Shown: positions 1 through 8,144, counted from the first letter of the stretch. The stretch: 9,873 nt of DNA from CAZNGF01 sp964572855 (GCA_964572855.1 CAZNGF010000078.1:1-9873); one strand, 5' to 3'. Numbers and translations: made by a program. The notes: generated by a model not told the origin, from the sequence alone.

Positions 1-1
1 C

Positions 2-658
2 ATGCGCAGCCGCCACGCGGACGTCTTCAACCACGACGAGGACGCCGCCGACTACGACCGCGACGTCCAGAACGAGCGCGACCCGATCCGGGCGGGCTAC
101 GAAGCCACCCTGGACTGGGTGATCGCGCGGGCCATGATCGAGCCCGCTTCGGTCGTGCTCGATTTGGGCTCGGGTACGGGAAATCTTTCGCAGCGCATCT
201 TTGCCTGCCGGGAGCTCGTGTGCGTGGACGTCTCAAGCAAGATGACCGCGCTGGCCCGGCCCAAGCTGGCGCACTTGAACGTTTCGTTCGTGCAGGACGA
301 TTTACTGGCCTACTTCGAGGGCGACGGCCCGCGCTTTGACGCCGTGATCAGCACCTACGCCGTGCACCACCTGACCGAGGACGAAAAGCAAGCCCTGTTC
401 CGCGCGGTGTGGGAACGCTTGGAACCCGGCGGCCGCGCGGCCTTCGGCGACCTCATGCTGGCCAGCGAGACCGAGCGGGACGCGATGATCCGCCGCTACC
501 GTGACCAGGGATTGACGGAGGTGGCCGACTCGTTCGAGGAGGAGTTCTACTGGTTCGTCGATCAGGCCGTGGCCGGGTTGACCGCCCTGGGGTTCGCGGT
601 CGAAACCGAGCGATTCTCCGATTTATCTTGGGGGATCGCCGCGCGCAAGCCGCGCTGA
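2..658 (+). CDS. YrrT-like class I SAM-dependent methyltransferase
   Basis: A 218-residue protein with the Rossmann-fold methyltransferase signature. Motif I is VVLDLGSGTG (51-60), the glycine-rich SAM-binding loop. An acidic residue ends strand 2 (D76 in VCVDVS). ISTYAVHHL (116-124) is motif IV-like, and LEPGGRAAFGD (140-150) is the post-motif loop. From memory, the overall pattern matches Bacillus YrrT: an N-terminal F..(D/E)A..YD..VQ segment, 'STYA.HHLT..EK', and a C-terminal EF-Y region with 'GF.V'. The alignment begins within the first few residues, so the ATG at 2 is probably the true start, although any ribosome-binding site lies outside the window. The substrate is unknown; it is probably a small molecule in the cytoplasm. 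It is separated from uvrA by 80 bp containing a double palindrome, so co-transcription is uncertain. The family call is firm; the specific function is not. Confidence 0.88.
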   Translation: MRSRHADVFNHDEDAADYDRDVQNERDPIRAGYEATLDWVIARAMIEPASVVLDLGSGTGNLSQRIFACRELVCVDVSSKMTALARPKLAHLNVSFVQDDLLAYFEGDGPRFDAVISTYAVHHLTEDEKQALFRAVWERLEPGGRAAFGDLMLASETERDAMIRRYRDQGLTEVADSFEEEFYWFVDQAVAGLTALGFAVETERFSDLSWGIAARKPR

Positions 659-675
659 CGCGGAGGGTCCTGTGG

Positions 676-710
676 GGCCGGCTGTGCCGGCCAGGCCCGC
701 AAAGCGGGCC
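676..710. repeat. Double palindrome, REP-like unit between methyltransferase and uvrA
   Basis: Two perfect hairpins lie side by side. GGCCGGC (676-682) pairs with GCCGGCC (686-692) around TGT, and GGCCCGC (694-700) pairs with GCGGGCC (704-710) around AAA. The block is bounded by TGTGGGG on the left (671-677) and CCCTAC on the right (709-714), which resemble the TGTAGG/CCTACA ends of the units at 8034-8056 and 8110-8144. No T-run follows, so it is not a classical intrinsic terminator, though such hairpins can stabilise or attenuate mRNA. I infer membership of a dispersed palindromic repeat family. Confidence 0.6.
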
Positions 711-738
711 CTACTGACAACAGAGCCAAGGGGGAGCC

Positions 739-3660
<2,922 letters not shown>

Positions 3661-3667
3661 CCACGAG

Positions 3668-3683
3668 GGGTGAATCATCGCCC
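3668..3683. repeat. Small hairpin just after uvrA, possible degenerate palindrome unit
   Basis: GGGTGA (3668-3673) and TCGCCC (3678-3683) form a six-pair stem with one G-T pair and an ATCA loop. The word resembles the ATTCAT-containing hairpin at 8041-8056 and the one at 8119-8138. It could be a decayed member of the same repeat family, or a weak 3' mRNA hairpin for uvrA. No T-run follows. Confidence 0.3.
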
Positions 3684-3782
3684 GCTTGTAAGGAGATTCG
3701 AGTTCTCAGCTCGTTGCGCAAAACCGCTGTCGGCCCTGCTCACGCGTCCAATCACTTGAACTTGGCCTCACCCTAGCACGCC

Positions 3783-3800
3783 GGGGGACGGGAATCCCCC
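3783..3800. other. Hairpin in the uvrA-csp convergent gap
   Basis: GGGGGA (3783-3788) pairs with TCCCCC (3795-3800) around a six-base loop. There is no immediate T-run; the nearest is CTTTTCCC at 3814-3821. It might act as a weak 3' end for uvrA transcripts. Apart from this, the hairpin at 3668-3683 and the csp terminator, I see no gene or conserved element in 3661-3889. Confidence 0.3.
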
Positions 3801-3883
3801 TGTCGCGTCCCTGGCTTTTCCCTAAACACCGAGTATCCCTTTTGGGAAAGCGGTTGCAGATGGGGCTTGGTTGGATTCGATGG

Positions 3884-3921
3884 CGAAAAGGAACGGGCCT
3901 CCCGCGCGGGAGGCCCGTTCC
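3884..3921 (-). terminator. Intrinsic terminator of the cold-shock gene
   Basis: Positions 3890-3921 form a perfect 32-bp inverted repeat (half-site GGAACGGGCCTCCCGC). On the minus strand it is followed by TTTTCG, 14 bp beyond the csp stop codon. On the plus strand the palindrome is followed by CTGAAG with no T-run, so the terminator is oriented for the minus-strand gene. It may still slow polymerase arriving from uvrA. Confidence 0.85.
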
Positions 3922-3935
3922 CTGAAGTAGCGGTT

Positions 3936-4139
3936 TTAGATGGATCGCACGTTGGCGGCGCGCAGGCCCTTGTCGTCCTGCTGGACGTCGTACTCGACGG
4001 CCTGTCCTTCCTTCAAGGACTTGTAACCATCCTGCAGGACCGCCGAGAAGTGGACGAACACGTCGTCGCCCCCGTCATCCTGTTGGATGAAGCCAAAGCC
4101 CTTGGCATCGTTGAACCACTTAACGGTTCCGGTTGGCAC
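3936..4139 (-). CDS. csp: Cold-shock protein, CspA family
   Basis: A single cold-shock domain of 67 residues, the normal family length. These proteins bind single-stranded RNA and DNA and melt inhibitory mRNA structure, acting as RNA chaperones in the cytoplasm. The sequence shows GTVKWFN (4-10) with the aromatic W8, RNP1 KGFGFI (13-18) and RNP2 VFVHF (27-31), plus the usual G-x-AV-DV region near 45-52. The start is a GTG at 4139, preceded on the minus strand by AAGGGGGG about six bases upstream. This start places GTVKWFN where the family expects it. The gene is monocistronic, with its own promoter near 4300-4328, a leader of about 150 nt and a strong terminator. The long leader suggests post-transcriptional control as in E. 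coli cspA, which is inference. Confidence 0.96.
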   Translation of the reverse strand: MPTGTVKWFNDAKGFGFIQQDDGGDDVFVHFSAVLQDGYKSLKEGQAVEYDVQQDDKGLRAANVRSI

Positions 4140-4293
4140 GAAAATCCCCCCTTCAGCCTGCTACAGATTTGACGTATGGCCATGTCCGCGCTTCTAGGGG
4201 GACAATTCCGCCTAGGCGTTGCTTGAGACATGTCGGCGTCAGTCGTCGATCGGAACGAGCCCAAAACTGGCGTTCCATCGAGCTCGCAGACCG
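4140..4293 (-). promoter_or_regulatory. Long 5' leader of the cold-shock mRNA with internal hairpins
   Basis: The predicted leader contains an imperfect hairpin. GGAACG (4252-4257) pairs with CGTTCC (4271-4276), extended by CGAT (4247-4250) with ATCG (4277-4280) and one bulged base; the loop is 13 nt. A 10-bp perfect palindrome CGCCTAGGCG lies at 4209-4218. The G-rich Shine-Dalgarno site lies near 4146-4153. Length and position resemble the thermosensing leader of E. coli cspA, but I see no sequence match to the E. coli cold box. Confidence 0.4.
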
Positions 4294-4299
4294 TTTTCG

Positions 4300-4328
4300 A
4301 TTCTAGCACGATTCCCATCCGGGGACAA
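4300..4328 (-). promoter_or_regulatory. Candidate sigma70 promoter for the cold-shock gene
   Basis: Read on the minus strand: -35 TTGTCC (4328-4323), a 17-bp spacer, and -10 TAGAAT (4305-4300) preceded by TG-C, an extended -10. The predicted start of transcription is near 4293, leaving an untranslated leader of roughly 150 nt before the GTG at 4139. Confidence 0.6.
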
Positions 4329-4440
4329 CCCCGCATCCGCTCACGCGAACTCGACGAAATCGCACGTACGCTTTTCCCCTTCAGAAGGCCACTTTATGCC
4401 TCTTATAAGCAAATCGGGCCCTGCCAAACCCCCCAACCTA

Positions 4441-4470
4441 TTGACGAATGGGCCCCGGGAGCGCTATACT
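4441..4470 (+). promoter_or_regulatory. Sigma70-type promoter of the HU gene
   Basis: -35 TTGACG (4441-4446), an 18-bp spacer, and -10 TATACT (4465-4470). The predicted start of transcription is near 4477, giving a leader of about 24 nt that contains the purine-rich Shine-Dalgarno block 4488-4500. A weaker second candidate lies upstream (TTCAGA 4380-4385, 17 bp, TTATAA 4403-4408). Confidence 0.75.
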
Positions 4471-4500
4471 ACCGTCATCAGAGGAATGGAGGGGGAGAGG

Positions 4501-4779
4501 ATGAACAAGAAAGAGTTCGTCGACAAACTCGCCAAAAAGACCAGCCTTTCCAAGAAGGACGCGCGCGACGCGTTAGACACCACGCTCGATTTGATCGTGG
4601 CCGCCACCAAGAAGAAGGACAAGGTCACGTTCACGGGCTTTGGCACCTTCGAGGCGCGGCACCAGAAGAGCACCCAGCGCATCAACCCGCGCACGGGCAA
4701 GCGCTTTACGGTCCCGTCCAAGTACGTGCCCAAGTTCCGCCCGGGCAAGTCCTTCAAAGAGGCCATGCCCAAGAAGTAA
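4501..4779 (+). CDS. hup: HU-family histone-like DNA-binding protein
   Basis: A 92-residue nucleoid protein that binds and bends DNA as a dimer. The helical N-terminal half (MNKKEFVDKLAKKT... through about residue 38) is followed by the family signature GFGTFEAR (46-53) and the DNA-gripping beta arm INPRTGK (61-67). P63 matches the intercalating proline of HU/IHF. The basic C-terminus ends FKEAMPKK. The ATG at 4501 is chosen because HU proteins begin with M-N-K and because GGAGG at 4488-4492 lies eight bases upstream. The frame stays open back to about 4219, but that translation shows no HU-like sequence, and the promoter at 4441-4470 would exclude it. Length is normal for the family. HU versus IHF cannot be settled by motif alone, but a single gene with a K-rich helix 1 favours HU. 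Confidence 0.95.
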   Translation: MNKKEFVDKLAKKTSLSKKDARDALDTTLDLIVAATKKKDKVTFTGFGTFEARHQKSTQRINPRTGKRFTVPSKYVPKFRPGKSFKEAMPKK

Positions 4780-4807
4780 AACGACCGTTTTCCCAAGACG
4801 TTCCCAG

Positions 4808-4839
4808 AAGGGGGGCCACCGCGCCCCCCTTTTCTTTTT
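4808..4839 (+). terminator. Intrinsic terminator of the HU gene
   Basis: AAGGGGGGC (4808-4816) pairs perfectly with GCCCCCCTT (4823-4831) around the loop CACCGC, followed by TTTTCTTTTT (4830-4839). It lies 28 bp after the stop codon and is the clearest factor-independent terminator in the window. Confidence 0.93.
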
Positions 4840-4859
4840 GCCCCGCGAATCGCGACCGT

Positions 4860-4889
4860 CGTGGGGGCGCTTCGCGAAGCGCCCCCACG
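4860..4889. repeat. 30-bp perfect palindrome, REP-like unit
   Basis: The half-site CGTGGGGGCGCTTCG is followed immediately by its exact reverse complement, so the centre is TTCGCGAA. There is no T-run on either side, and the HU terminator already lies upstream at 4808-4839, so termination is an unlikely role. The GTGGGG..CCCCAC ends resemble the unit at 671-714. It sits 45 bp from the end of the gene remnant at 4934-5044. No other element is evident between 4840 and 4933. Confidence 0.6.
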
Positions 4890-4933
4890 GTTCGCCGGCA
4901 GAGCGGGACTGACCACAGGCCTTCGGGTTGGTA

Positions 4934-5044
4934 TTACAACAGCCGGCGCGCCAGGGCACGCTTTTCGCGCTTCAGCACCGGCCACAGCGTCTGTCGGCGC
5001 GGTCCCGCCAACCACCGCGCGGGCTCGAATCGGTCTGCGCTCAT
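4934..5044 (-). pseudogene. 5' remnant of a YheT-like alpha/beta-hydrolase gene
   Basis: A 36-codon minus-strand ORF with an ideal ribosome-binding site: AGGAGGAG at 5058-5051, six bases before the ATG at 5044. The peptide contains FEPARWLAGPRRQTLWPVL (residues 6-24). From memory this matches the start of YheT-type alpha/beta-hydrolases, whose N-terminus reads roughly F-x-PAWWLPGPHLQTLWP-L-RR and is followed by a DGDF-x-DLDW segment. Here a TAA follows at 4936-4934 after ARRLL, and neither of the other two frames downstream (4889-4933) continues the family. About 90% of the expected ~320-residue protein is missing. I therefore infer a truncated gene whose initiation signals survive. It could instead be a short expressed peptide. 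It lies divergent to pyk, with promoter regions close together or overlapping. Confidence 0.5.
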
Positions 5045-5076
5045 GAACCGCTCCTCCTGGGGGACACCGGCCCCGT

Positions 5077-5104
5077 TAGACAATCGGGGGACGCGCCCTA
5101 CAAT
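5077..5104 (+). promoter_or_regulatory. Candidate promoter of the pyk-xseA-xseB operon
   Basis: -35 TAGACA (5077-5082; five of six match TTGACA), a 16-bp spacer, and -10 TACAAT (5099-5104). The predicted start of transcription is near 5111, about 24 nt before the pyk GTG. On the opposite strand, a weak overlapping candidate (TTGTAG 5103-5098, 17 bp, TCTAAC 5080-5075) could have served the YheT-like remnant. Confidence 0.6.
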
Positions 5105-5134
5105 AGGGGCACGCCCGCTTACCTGGAGGGAATT

Positions 5135-6526
5135 GTGAAGAAGACCAAGATCGTTTGCACGCTCGGTCCCGCCACCTCGTCGATCGAGGTGTTGAAGCAG
5201 ATGATCCGCGCCGGCATGAACGTGGCCCGCATCAACATGAGCCACGGCGACCACGCCATGCACCGGCGGTTCATGGACAACGCCCGCGAGGCCGCGCGCC
5301 AGGCCGACGCGCCGCTGGCCATCATGTGCGACACCAAAGGGCCCGGCATCCGCACCGGCGAGGTGCAGGACAGCAAGGTCGTGCTGGAGCAGGGCCAGCA
5401 GCTCGTGCTGACCGAGGAGACGATCGTGGGCGACCGCGAGCGCATCTCGATCGACTACCCCGGCCTGGGCCAGTACCTGTCCAAGGGCGACCGCATCTGG
5501 CTCAACGACGGCGAGATCGAGCTCGAGGTCGTCGAGGTGCGCGGGGAGGACATCGTGTGCCACACGCACAACGGCGGCGTGCTGGGCGCGCGCAAAGGCG
5601 TCAACCTGCCGGGGATCGACCTGCCCGGCTTTGAAGGCGAGGACGACGACGACGTCCGCTTCGCGGTCGAGGCGGGCGCGGACTACGTCTCGGCCTCGTT
5701 CGTGCGCGCGGCCAAGGATATCGAACACGTACGGGAACTGACCGAGGGCAGCCCGATACAGATCGTCGCGAAAATCGAGACGCGCCAGGCCGTGGAGCAC
5801 ATCGACGACATCCTCCCGCTCACCGACGCGCTCATGGTCGCGCGCGGCGACCTGGGCGTCGAGATCGCGGTCGAGAAGGTCCCGATGGTGCAGAAGACGC
5901 TGGTGCGCAAGTGCAAGGCGCTGGGCAAGCCCGTCATCATCGCGACACAAATGCTCAAGAGCATGGTGAGCGAGCGCCGCCCCACGCGCGCCGAGGCCAC
6001 CGACGTGGCCAACGCCATCCTGGACGGAACCGACGCCATCATGCTCTCGGAGGAGACGGCCGTGGGCGACCACCCGGTCCACGTGGTGGACACGATGCGC
6101 AAGATCGCGCTCGAAATCGAGGCGGAGGACCCCGTCTACGCCAAGCCGCCCACGGGCACGCGCAAGTCCGAGGCCATCAGCGAGTCTGCCTGCCGCATCG
6201 CCGAGCTCATCGGCGCCGGGGCCATCATTCCCACCACGAGCTCGGGCGCCTCGGCCCGCAACGTGGCCAAGTTCCGCCCGCGCCTGCCGATCGTGGCCGT
6301 GACCTACAGCGAGCGGGTGCGCAACCAGCTCGCGCTCGTCTGGGGCGTGGAGGCGCTCTTGACCGAGTTCTACGACGAGGGGGACACCGAGCGCATGCTG
6401 CGCCGTTCGGTGGACGTGGCGCTTGAAGCCAAGCGCGTGGAATCCGGCGAGCCCGTCGTGATCACGGCCGGCACGCCCTTTGGCGTCTCGGGCACGACCA
6501 ACATCGTCAAGGTGTTCGTGGCCTAA
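5135..6526 (+). CDS. pyk: Pyruvate kinase
   Basis: Converts phosphoenolpyruvate and ADP to pyruvate and ATP, the last step of glycolysis, in the cytoplasm. The GTG at 5135 gives 463 residues beginning MKKTKIVCTLGPA, the usual N-terminus, with GGAGGG at 5125-5130. Visible active-site elements are ARINMSHGDH (31-40; R32, N34, S36), DTKGP (66-70), AKIE (212-215; catalytic K213, metal ligand E215), ARGDLGVE (236-243; D239), ATQML (270-274) and RPTRAEATDVANAILDGTDA (282-301). The C-terminal allosteric domain spans roughly 340-463 and is complete. The usual DTKGPEIRTG reads DTKGPGIRTG, and MLSGETA reads MLSEETA, a variant I recall from other pyruvate kinases. The B-domain exit (PGIDLPGFEGEDDDD) is slightly compact. 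Its stop codon abuts the xseA start, so it leads an operon with the ExoVII genes. Confidence 0.97.
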   Translation: MKKTKIVCTLGPATSSIEVLKQMIRAGMNVARINMSHGDHAMHRRFMDNAREAARQADAPLAIMCDTKGPGIRTGEVQDSKVVLEQGQQLVLTEETIVGDRERISIDYPGLGQYLSKGDRIWLNDGEIELEVVEVRGEDIVCHTHNGGVLGARKGVNLPGIDLPGFEGEDDDDVRFAVEAGADYVSASFVRAAKDIEHVRELTEGSPIQIVAKIETRQAVEHIDDILPLTDALMVARGDLGVEIAVEKVPMVQKTLVRKCKALGKPVIIATQMLKSMVSERRPTRAEATDVANAILDGTDAIMLSEETAVGDHPVHVVDTMRKIALEIEAEDPVYAKPPTGTRKSEAISESACRIAELIGAGAIIPTTSSGASARNVAKFRPRLPIVAVTYSERVRNQLALVWGVEALLTEFYDEGDTERMLRRSVDVALEAKRVESGEPVVITAGTPFGVSGTTNIVKVFVA

Positions 6527-7786
6527 ATGGACACCGGACTGCCGCCCGGCCTCGGGGGAGGGGACAACCCCGGCGCGCTCTCCGCGCCGATCTACAGCGT
6601 CACCCAACTCAACCGCGAGGTGCGCGCGCTGCTGGAGGAGGCCTACCCGCTCGTCTGGGTCGAGGGCGAGCTCTCCAACGTCACGCACCACCGCTCGGGG
6701 CACATGTACTTCACGCTCAAGGACGAAAGCGGCCAGGTGGACGCGGCCATGTTCCGGGGCGCCAACCAGCGGCTGCAGTTCCGGCCCGAGGCCGGCATGG
6801 CCGTGCTGGCGTTGGCCCAGGTGACGGTCTACGAGCCCCGCGGGCGCTACCAGGTCGTGGTGCAGGAGATGCGCCCGGCCGGCGCCGGCAAGCTGCAGCT
6901 CGCCTTCGAGCAGCTCAAGGCCAAGCTGGAGGCCGAGGGCCTGTTCGCCCCCGAGCGCAAGCGCGCGCTGCCCGCCTTCCCCGAGCGCGTCGGGATCGTG
7001 ACCGCCTCGGGCGCCGCCGCGCTGCGCGACGTGGCCAGCGTGCTGGCACGGCGCTACCCGCTGGTGGAACTGTGCCTGTTCCCGGCCAAGGTCCAGGGCG
7101 AGGGGGCCGGTAAGGAGGTGGCCGCGGCCATCGAAGCGGCCAACCGCTTCAGCCAAGAAACCCCGCTGGACGTCCTGATCGTCGGGCGCGGCGGCGGCTC
7201 GCTGGAGGACCTGTGGGCCTTCAACGAGGAGGTCACGGCGCGCGCGATCTTCGCTTCCGACGTCCCGGTCGTCTCGGCGGTCGGGCACGAGGTGGACTTC
7301 ACCATCGCGGACTTCGTGGCCGACGCGCGCGCGGCCACGCCCTCGGCCGCGGCCGAGCTGGTCGTCCCCAACCGAGTCGACCTGCTGAACACGCTCCGGT
7401 CGCAGACGGCCCAGCTCGTCCGCTTGAGCCGAGGCCGTTGGGAGTCCGCGCGCCAGCGGCTCGACTGGACCCGGCGCAGCCACGGCCTGCGCCGCCCGCT
7501 GCAGCGCTTGCGGGATGGCGCCCAACGGCTGGACGGGTTCCAAGGCGAGCTGATCGACGCGCTCGCGCGCCGCGTGGGCGCGCTGGGCCAGCGGCACGCG
7601 CTGCTGGGCTCGCGCCTGGACGGGCTCAACCCGGCCACGCTGCTCCGGCGCGGCTTCGCCGTCGTGCGAAGCGAGGGCGGCGAGTTGATCAAGCAGGCCG
7701 AGCAAGTCCAAAGGGGCGATGCGCTCGCCGTGCGCTTGGGAGCGGGCCGCCTGCGCGCCCGCGTCGAGGAGGTGTGGGATGAGTGA
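6527..7786 (+). CDS. xseA: Exodeoxyribonuclease VII large subunit
   Basis: Catalytic subunit of the ATP-independent nuclease that degrades single-stranded DNA from both ends to oligonucleotides; it assembles with several XseB subunits. The 419 residues show an N-terminal OB-fold DNA-binding domain (about 22-118; YSVTQLN, VEGELSN, MYFTLKD). The catalytic domain has D168 (in ALRD), R221 (in VGRGGGSLEDLW), and H254, D257 and D262 (in VGHEVDFTIADFVAD), equivalent to residues I recall as essential in E. coli XseA. A coiled, Arg/Leu-rich C-terminal region (about 285-419) is the XseB-binding part. The motif normally reading TS-P/K-TGAA reads TASGAAALRD. The ATG directly follows the pyk stop with no strong Shine-Dalgarno site (AAGGTG at 6509-6514), suggesting translational coupling. 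It overlaps xseB by 8 bp. Confidence 0.97.
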   Translation: MDTGLPPGLGGGDNPGALSAPIYSVTQLNREVRALLEEAYPLVWVEGELSNVTHHRSGHMYFTLKDESGQVDAAMFRGANQRLQFRPEAGMAVLALAQVTVYEPRGRYQVVVQEMRPAGAGKLQLAFEQLKAKLEAEGLFAPERKRALPAFPERVGIVTASGAAALRDVASVLARRYPLVELCLFPAKVQGEGAGKEVAAAIEAANRFSQETPLDVLIVGRGGGSLEDLWAFNEEVTARAIFASDVPVVSAVGHEVDFTIADFVADARAATPSAAAELVVPNRVDLLNTLRSQTAQLVRLSRGRWESARQRLDWTRRSHGLRRPLQRLRDGAQRLDGFQGELIDALARRVGALGQRHALLGSRLDGLNPATLLRRGFAVVRSEGGELIKQAEQVQRGDALAVRLGAGRLRARVEEVWDE

Positions 7787-8009
7787 AAAGCAGGAGGACA
7801 TGAAGGTCGAGGCCGCCCTGGAGCGGCTGGAACAGATCGTCTCCGAGCTGGAGTCCGACGAGGTGGATCTGGAAGCCTCGCTTGAACTGTTCGAGGAGGG
7901 CGTGCGCCTGGCCGACCGGGTGGGCAAGAAGCTGGAGGCCGGCGAACTCAAGATCAAGCAGGTGCTGGAAAAGGCCGAGGGCTTCTCGGTCGAGGACTTT
8001 CAGCTCTAG
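7779..8009 (+). CDS. xseB: Exodeoxyribonuclease VII small subunit
   Basis: A 76-residue all-helical partner that wraps the XseA coiled region and is required for ExoVII function. The family pattern is clear: FEKAL-like VEAALERLEQIVSELESDEVDLEASLELFEEGVRLA across residues 9-44, then K-L-x-x-AE-like helix 2 (KKLEAGELKIKQVLE) and a short acidic tail. The ATG at 7779 is chosen because AGGAGGTG (7767-7774) is ideally placed; this start lies inside the last codons of xseA, an 8-bp overlap typical of coupled subunits. A second ATG at 7800 has AGGAGG only two bases before it, too close to be preferred, and would cost seven residues. Positioned last in pyk-xseA-xseB; no clear terminator follows, only the two palindromic repeats. 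Confidence 0.96.
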   Translation: MSEKQEDMKVEAALERLEQIVSELESDEVDLEASLELFEEGVRLADRVGKKLEAGELKIKQVLEKAEGFSVEDFQL

Positions 8010-8033
8010 TAGACGGCCACAGAGGTTTTGGGG

Positions 8034-8056
8034 TGTAGGAGCGCGATTCATCGCGC
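8034..8056. repeat. REP-like unit with TGTAGG head, first of a pair
   Basis: TGTAGG (8034-8039) leads into a perfect hairpin: GCGCGA (8041-8046), loop TTCA, TCGCGC (8051-8056). The arrangement 'TGTAGGAGCGCG..TTCA..CGCGC' closely resembles REP units I recall from Pseudomonas and Xanthomonas relatives. The tract downstream to about 8090 (CCGTGGGCACGCGC...) is GC-rich with only short stems. No T-run follows. Confidence 0.6.
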
Positions 8057-8109
8057 CCGTGGGCACGCGCTTTGGCCGCCCGTGAAGTCTATCTGGTCAT
8101 GAACCGGAC

Positions 8110-8144
8110 GTGTAGGCCGGGTCCCATGAATGGGACCCCTACAC
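8110..8144. repeat. REP-like unit with complete TGTAGG..CTACA ends, second of a pair
   Basis: The outer stem pairs GTGTAG (8110-8115) with CTACAC (8139-8144). After a three-base bulge, GGGTCCCAT (8119-8127) pairs perfectly with ATGGGACCC (8130-8138) around GA. It carries the same TGTAGG head as the unit 76 bp upstream, and its core ATGAAT is the inverse of that unit's ATTCAT. A-rich sequence follows, not a T-run, so it is not an obvious terminator in the plus direction. Confidence 0.65.

Noticed and set aside
3661..3889. A gene in the uvrA-csp convergent gap
   Set aside because: Short frames here lack an SD and recognisable sequence; only weak hairpins and tRNA-like words are visible.
4219..4500. 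In-frame upstream extension of the HU gene
   Set aside because: The added residues are unlike any HU protein. They would begin upstream of the strong promoter at 4441-4470, and the ATG at 4501 has a well-placed SD.
4928..5134. Upstream extension of the pyruvate kinase frame
   Set aside because: The family N-terminus (KKTKIVCT.GPA) begins exactly at the GTG at 5135, which has its own SD and an upstream promoter inside the supposed extension.
7800..7802. Alternative xseB start at the second ATG
   Set aside because: The AGGAGG before it is only two bases away, whereas the ATG at 7779 has an ideally spaced AGGAGGTG and gives the usual overlap with xseA.
5045..7957. Very long minus-strand open frame opposite pyk, xseA and xseB
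   Set aside because: A compositional shadow of the three real plus-strand genes. Only its last 36 codons (4934-5044), which lie outside those genes, have their own ribosome-binding site and a family-like sequence.
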